Program-made: the position numbers and the translations under genes
Shown: one piece after another, positions 60,320 through 64,000 of the stretch
Layout of the letters: each line of letters opens with the position of its first letter
How positions within the stretch are numbered: the stretch's first letter is position 1
Assembly (NCBI RefSeq): GCF_000024425.1
Contig: NC_013946.1
Span: 744,001-808,000, forward strand
From: Meiothermus ruber DSM 1279
GTDB lineage: Bacteria > Deinococcota > Deinococci > Deinococcales > Thermaceae
Reading direction: 5' to 3'
DNA: 64,000 bases
Notes under the pieces: generated by a model
Told to the model about the DNA's origin: nothing
What the model saw: only the letters and a program-made list of their open reading frames with translations
The model's database searches: none

Positions 60320-62485
60320 ATGAGGGTATCGCGTGTGTGGATGCTGCTGGTGGTTGCTCTGTTGGTGGCTTGTGGGGATGGGGGCCCTGCCTCCGGTAGC
60401 ATCTCGGGCCTGGTGGGCTTTATTTCGGGGGGTGGTCAGACCGGGGCCATCCAGGTCTCGCAAAGGCCCTTTGCCCAAACCAGTGAAACCGATTTTGTGC
60501 CCGGAGAGGTGATTGTCAAGTTTCGGCCGGGGGTGAGCCTGCAAACGGTTGGGCGCCTCCAGGTGGCCGGGGTGGAGCTACAGCGGGTAGAAGACCTGGA
60601 CACCCAGGGCATGGCGCTCTTCCGGGGTGTTGCCGGCAAACCTCAGACCCTCGAGGTCGTCCAGGCCCTGTCCCGCCGCGCCGATGTGCTCTACGCCCAG
60701 CCCAACTACATCCGCCAGGCTTTCAAAACCCCCAACGATTCTTTTTATAACCTTCAGTGGCATTATCCGGCCATCAACCTGCCTGCCGCCTGGGATATCG
60801 AAGATGGGGTTGATCCTACCGTGGTGGTAGCGGTCATAGACTCGGGCATCGTGGGAGCCCACCCCGATATCCCCAAACCCATCCTGGGGTACGACTTCAT
60901 CTCCAACCCGCAAATTGCCAACGATGGCGATGGGCGGGACAACAACCCCGAGGATACCGGCAACGTAGCACGCGATGTACCTGAAGAGGCCCTGACCGGC
61001 TATCACGGCACCCACGTGGCCGGAACGGTTGCGGCGGCCACCAACAATAATCTGGGTGTGGCGGGGGTTAGTTGGGGGGCCCGCCTGCTGCACATCCGTG
61101 CCCTGGGCGTGGGTGGGGGCAGCGATGCCGACATTATCGCGGCCCTTCGCTGGGCAGTGGGGCTCTCGGTTTCGGGCGTGCCTGCCAACCCCAATCCGGC
61201 GGCGGTGGTCAATATGAGCCTGGGGGGCCGGGGTACTTGTACACCGGCCTGGCAGGATACCATCAACCAGGCCGCCGCCCAGCCCCAGCGGCCCATCATT
61301 GTGGTGGCGGCTGGCAACAGCGCCGAAAATGCCTCCGGTTTCACCCCGGCCAGCTGCAGCGGGGTCGTTACCGTGGGGGCTACCGAGACCCGGGGTTTTC
61401 GCTCCTACTACTCCAACTATGGCCCACGCATAGACGTTATGGCGCCGGGTGGGGATACATCCACTGACCGTAACGCAGACGGCTACGTAGATGGGGTGCT
61501 AAGCCCGCTCAAGGACGATACGAAAACAGGGGACAACCAATTCGTCTATGGTTTCTACCAGGGTACCTCCATGGCCAGTCCGCATGTGGCGGGCCTGGTA
61601 GCCCTGATGAAAGCGCGCCGCCCCGACCTGACCTATTCGGAGGCGCTGGACATTCTCAAGAGCACGGCGGTGCCGCTGAGCGGGGCCAGTTGCACGGGCC
61701 GCCCATCGGATCAGATCGCCCCCAGCTTCCCCACCCTGACCAGCAGCGACTGTGGTGCGGGCCTGGTTAATGCGCAAGCCGCCGTCAATGCTGTAGGCAA
61801 CGTGACGCCGAGCTTCACCCTGGTGCTGAGCCCCACCTCGGCCACCCTGAGCCCCACCTCGGGCAGCAGCGTGGATATAAGCGTCAGCATCGCACGCATT
61901 GCGGGTTTCACCAATGCCGTCAGCCTGACCCTGAGCGGCGCTCCGAGTGGGGTGAGCGGGCAATTCACCCCCAGCAGTGTCACCGGCAACAGCAGCACCC
62001 TGCGTCTACAGGTGAGCGGTAGCCCGACCCCTGGAACCTACAACCTTACCATCAACGGCAGTGGCGGCAGCATCAACCGCTCGGTGGGGCTTGCCCTGAG
62101 GGTAGGCACGGCTGCGCCCCCGCCCACCGTGCAGGGTACGGCGGTCTTTGCCCTGTATATTGCAGGCAACGACATTGACCTCGAGAAATCGGCGATTGTG
62201 AGTATCAGCCAGACAGGCCTGAGTGCACCCTATCAGTTCAACAACCTGGCGGGTGGCGATTATGTTGTGATTGCCTGGAAAGACCTGGATGGTGACGACG
62301 ACATTACGCCGGGGGATTACCTTGGAGGCTATACCAATGCCGATGGCGATCTGCTCCTGGTACGCCCCACCGCCAACAACATCAACGTACCCCTGTCGGT
62401 GGTGCAGGGTACGCAGAACCTACGGCTGCCCGGCCTGGAGGGGGTTTCCCTGCTGCCCAGTCTGCGACAGCTTTACCGGCGCTAG
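60320..62485 (+). CDS. Lipoprotein subtilase (S8) with C-terminal beta domains
   Basis: 721 residues. Lipobox ALLVACG. Residues about 55-135 are an I9-like or fervidolysin-like propeptide (VPGEVIVKFRPG, VLYAQPNYI); the catalytic domain about 140-480 has Asp174 (VAVIDSGI), His229 (GYHGTHVAGT), Asn333 and Ser417 (GTSMASPHVAG). C-terminal part has an Ig-like domain rich in Ser/Thr (SPTSATLSPTSGSSVDI) and a final beta domain (about 600-700; IAWKDLDGDDDITPGDYLGG). The final domain, with its Asp run, may bind calcium. Gene has AGGAGG before the ATG. It is a second surface protease beside that at 38 kb; different domain layout. Confidence 0.93.
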   Translation: MRVSRVWMLLVVALLVACGDGGPASGSISGLVGFISGGGQTGAIQVSQRPFAQTSETDFVPGEVIVKFRPGVSLQTVGRLQVAGVELQRVEDLDTQGMALFRGVAGKPQTLEVVQALSRRADVLYAQPNYIRQAFKTPNDSFYNLQWHYPAINLPAAWDIEDGVDPTVVVAVIDSGIVGAHPDIPKPILGYDFISNPQIANDGDGRDNNPEDTGNVARDVPEEALTGYHGTHVAGTVAAATNNNLGVAGVSWGARLLHIRALGVGGGSDADIIAALRWAVGLSVSGVPANPNPAAVVNMSLGGRGTCTPAWQDTINQAAAQPQRPIIVVAAGNSAENASGFTPASCSGVVTVGATETRGFRSYYSNYGPRIDVMAPGGDTSTDRNADGYVDGVLSPLKDDTKTGDNQFVYGFYQGTSMASPHVAGLVALMKARRPDLTYSEALDILKSTAVPLSGASCTGRPSDQIAPSFPTLTSSDCGAGLVNAQAAVNAVGNVTPSFTLVLSPTSATLSPTSGSSVDISVSIARIAGFTNAVSLTLSGAPSGVSGQFTPSSVTGNSSTLRLQVSGSPTPGTYNLTINGSGGSINRSVGLALRVGTAAPPPTVQGTAVFALYIAGNDIDLEKSAIVSISQTGLSAPYQFNNLAGGDYVVIAWKDLDGDDDITPGDYLGGYTNADGDLLLVRPTANNINVPLSVVQGTQNLRLPGLEGVSLLPSLRQLYRR

Positions 62486-62503
62486 GGCCAAAACCACGCT
62501 TCG

Positions 62504-62526
62504 CCTCCCCCGATGGGGGAGGTTTT
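62504..62526. terminator. Terminator between the second subtilase and lutB
   Basis: 8-bp stem CCTCCCCC/GGGGGAGG with a 3-base loop then TTTT; an outer pair CCAAAACC/GGTTTTGG (62488-62495, 62521-62528) can extend it and gives T/A runs in both directions for these convergent genes. Confidence 0.8.
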
Positions 62527-62529
62527 GGT

Positions 62530-63924
62530 TCAAACCTCTCCGGCCTCCCACATCTGCTGAAAGCTTTTCGGGCTGGGTTTGAGACCGGCCCGGCCTTCGG
62601 TCCAGGCCTTTATCACCGGCAGGATGCTGTTGTCCAGGGCTTTTTCGGGTAGCAGGCGCAGGGCCTTGCTGGCCAAGCGGTACATCCATGGCTGGGTCAT
62701 GGCCAGGGCAAAGCCTTTGATGGCGGCGGCCTCGAGCCTCGGTGTCAGACCCTCTGCCACCGCGCGGTTGCGCCAGGTGAGCAGCAGCTTGGGGATGGGG
62801 ATGCGCACCGGGCAGGCCTGAAAGCAGGCCCCGCACAGCGAGGAGGCGTAGGGGAGGGGTTTGGTTTCCTCCAGGCCTACGAGCCCCGGCGACAGAATGG
62901 CCCCGATGGGGCCGCTGTACACGTAGCCGTAGGCGTGCCCGCCGGTCTGGCGGTAGACCGGGCAGGCGTTCAGGCAGGCCGCGCAGCGCACGCAGCGCAG
63001 GGTTTCCCAGGCCTCGAGGTCGGCCAGCACGCTGCTGCGCCCATTGTCCACAAACACCACGTGCACCTCTTCGGGGCCGTCGGGCTCATCGGGTTGGCGT
63101 GGCCCCTGGATGAGCGAGACGAAGGTTCCCAGCCGTTGCCCGGTGGCGGCGCGGGCGGTGAGCTGCAAGAAAATCGCAAGGTCGGAGAAGCGGGGCAGGA
63201 GTTTCTCGAGGCCCACCAAAGCCACGTGGATGCGCGGGGCCGAGGTGGAAAGCCTTATGTTGCCCTCGTTTTCGATCAGGGCCAGGGTGCCGGTCTCGGC
63301 CACCACAAAGTTGGCCCCGGAGATGCCCATATCGGCTTTTAGAAAGCCCTCGCGCAGCAGGCTGCGGGCCACGGCGGCCAGTTGCTCGGGGCTGGCCTCG
63401 GGAGGGGTCTGGAAGCGCTGATGGAAGAGCTGGCGAATCTGGGCGAGGTTCAGGTGGATGGCCGGCCCCACGATGTGCGAGGGCGGCTGGTTGAGGAGCT
63501 GGATGATGTACTCGCCGAGGTCGGTCTCGAGCACCTCGAGGCCCATCCCTTCCAGCATGGGGTTGATGCCCAGCTCCTCCGAGACCATGGTCTTGGCCTT
63601 GACCACCTTGCGCACCCCACCCTTGTGGGCGATCTCGGCCACGATGCGCCGGGCGTCGTCGGCGTCCTCGGCCCAGTGCACCTGCACCCCGTTTTGCGTG
63701 AGCCGGGCCTCGGCCTGGAGCAGGTATCTGTCCAGGTGCATCAGCAGGTGGTTCTTGACCCCTTCGGCCCAGTGCCGCCAGGCTTCGGCCTCCACCTCGG
63801 CGTAGGCCTGCCGCCGCTTGCTGTCGAAGTTGAGGGTGGCCCCCGTCACCGACTCGCGCACCTGGGGCTCTTCGCGCAGGACTCGAGCCGCTTCCTGGGG
63901 GTACCGGTTGGCGGCTAGCTTCAT
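62530..63924 (-). CDS. lutB: L-lactate utilisation iron-sulfur protein LutB
   Basis: Part of the LutABC complex that oxidises L-lactate to pyruvate without the FMN dehydrogenase. 464 residues. N-terminal LUD domain (about 60-290, with VVAETGTLALIENEGN), then two [4Fe-4S] ligand groups: CVRCAACLNACPVYR and CGACFQACPVRIP, then a helical C-terminus. ATG at 63924 with GGAGGCGG upstream overlaps the stop of lutA as ATGA. lutC is not found after it; the terminator ends the unit. Confidence 0.93.
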   Translation of the reverse strand: MKLAANRYPQEAARVLREEPQVRESVTGATLNFDSKRRQAYAEVEAEAWRHWAEGVKNHLLMHLDRYLLQAEARLTQNGVQVHWAEDADDARRIVAEIAHKGGVRKVVKAKTMVSEELGINPMLEGMGLEVLETDLGEYIIQLLNQPPSHIVGPAIHLNLAQIRQLFHQRFQTPPEASPEQLAAVARSLLREGFLKADMGISGANFVVAETGTLALIENEGNIRLSTSAPRIHVALVGLEKLLPRFSDLAIFLQLTARAATGQRLGTFVSLIQGPRQPDEPDGPEEVHVVFVDNGRSSVLADLEAWETLRCVRCAACLNACPVYRQTGGHAYGYVYSGPIGAILSPGLVGLEETKPLPYASSLCGACFQACPVRIPIPKLLLTWRNRAVAEGLTPRLEAAAIKGFALAMTQPWMYRLASKALRLLPEKALDNSILPVIKAWTEGRAGLKPSPKSFQQMWEAGEV

Positions 63925-64000
63925 CCCACCGCCTCCCACAAGACCGAGGCCAGCGGGCGCACGGGCAGGTTAAGGTTCTGGTTCTGCACGCGCCCCATCA
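63921..64000 (-). CDS. lutA: Fe-S oxidoreductase LutA, C-terminal end only
   Basis: Last 26 codons or so of a gene that enters from the right edge. Text RVQNQNLNLPVRPLASVLWEAVG fits the closing (L)PVR-LA-VL of LutA-like oxidoreductases; its stop overlaps the lutB start as ATGA. Identity rests mainly on context, lutA-lutB being the usual order. Confidence 0.6.
   Translation of the reverse strand, partial: MGRVQNQNLNLPVRPLASVLWEAVG

Overview
The window is high-GC DNA, almost certainly from a Meiothermus-like member of the Deinococcus-Thermus phylum. Grounds: GC-rich codon third positions, futalosine-route menaquinone genes (mqnA, mqnE), a TmrAB-like heterodimeric ABC exporter, an archaeal-looking short cis-prenyl transferase, -10 boxes set directly against start codons, and a striking excess of the palindrome CTCGAG in genes and spacers alike. 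The genus is inferred from general knowledge, not from a search.

Layout. 1-7.3 kb: end of an acyl-CoA dehydrogenase, etfBA, a small helical protein, hisD, a DUF3108-like protein with a poly-arginine tail, and isocitrate lyase. 7.4-16.5 kb (minus strand): a catabolic cluster of MocR-type regulator, ethanolamine/amino-acid permease, glutamine-synthetase-like ligase, short-chain dehydrogenase, aldehyde dehydrogenase, class I amidotransferase and a cNMP-binding/CBS/DUF294 nucleotidyltransferase. This composition fits gamma-glutamylation of an amine or amino alcohol, stepwise oxidation, and hydrolysis of the gamma-glutamyl bond. 16.5-20.7 kb: ABC-F ATPase, divergent PlsY-like protein, LacI-type regulator and a 122-residue unknown. 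20.9-25.4 kb (minus strand): sufC-sufB-[toxin-antitoxin pair]-sufD-Rieske, behind a promoter with a 23-bp dyad just downstream of its -10. 25.5-27.5 kb: mqnA and mqnE.

27.6-33 kb (plus strand) is the most unusual signalling region: a structured spacer with an intrinsic terminator, a 39-residue Cys/His-rich micro-ORF overlapping the next start codon, a GAF-like/GGDEF protein broken at a run of seven G, and a TPR-CHAT (caspase-like) protein. Then come an orphan solute-binding protein, a large hairpin, NDH-2, and a secreted-protein cluster (36.1-42.6 kb) of three lipoproteins, a lipoprotein subtilase and a BTAD/TPR regulator. 43-57 kb holds lysA head-to-head with a C26 gamma-glutamyl hydrolase, a long coiled-coil protein with a roadblock-like end, a two-gene ABC exporter with complementary degenerate sites, an M20 peptidase, an orphan NarL-type response regulator, an SMR pump, a DUF4010/MgtC membrane protein and uppS.

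57.2-59.6 kb looks accessory: four small unrecognised genes (one with a likely frameshift), a tRNA-Asp/tRNA-Phe operon behind a near-consensus promoter, and a possible stand-alone SRA/YDG-like modified-base-binding protein. The end carries trpF, a second subtilase lipoprotein, and lutB with the last codons of lutA.

No rRNA, CRISPR array or intact insertion sequence was seen. All functional calls come from reading motifs; no database search was run.
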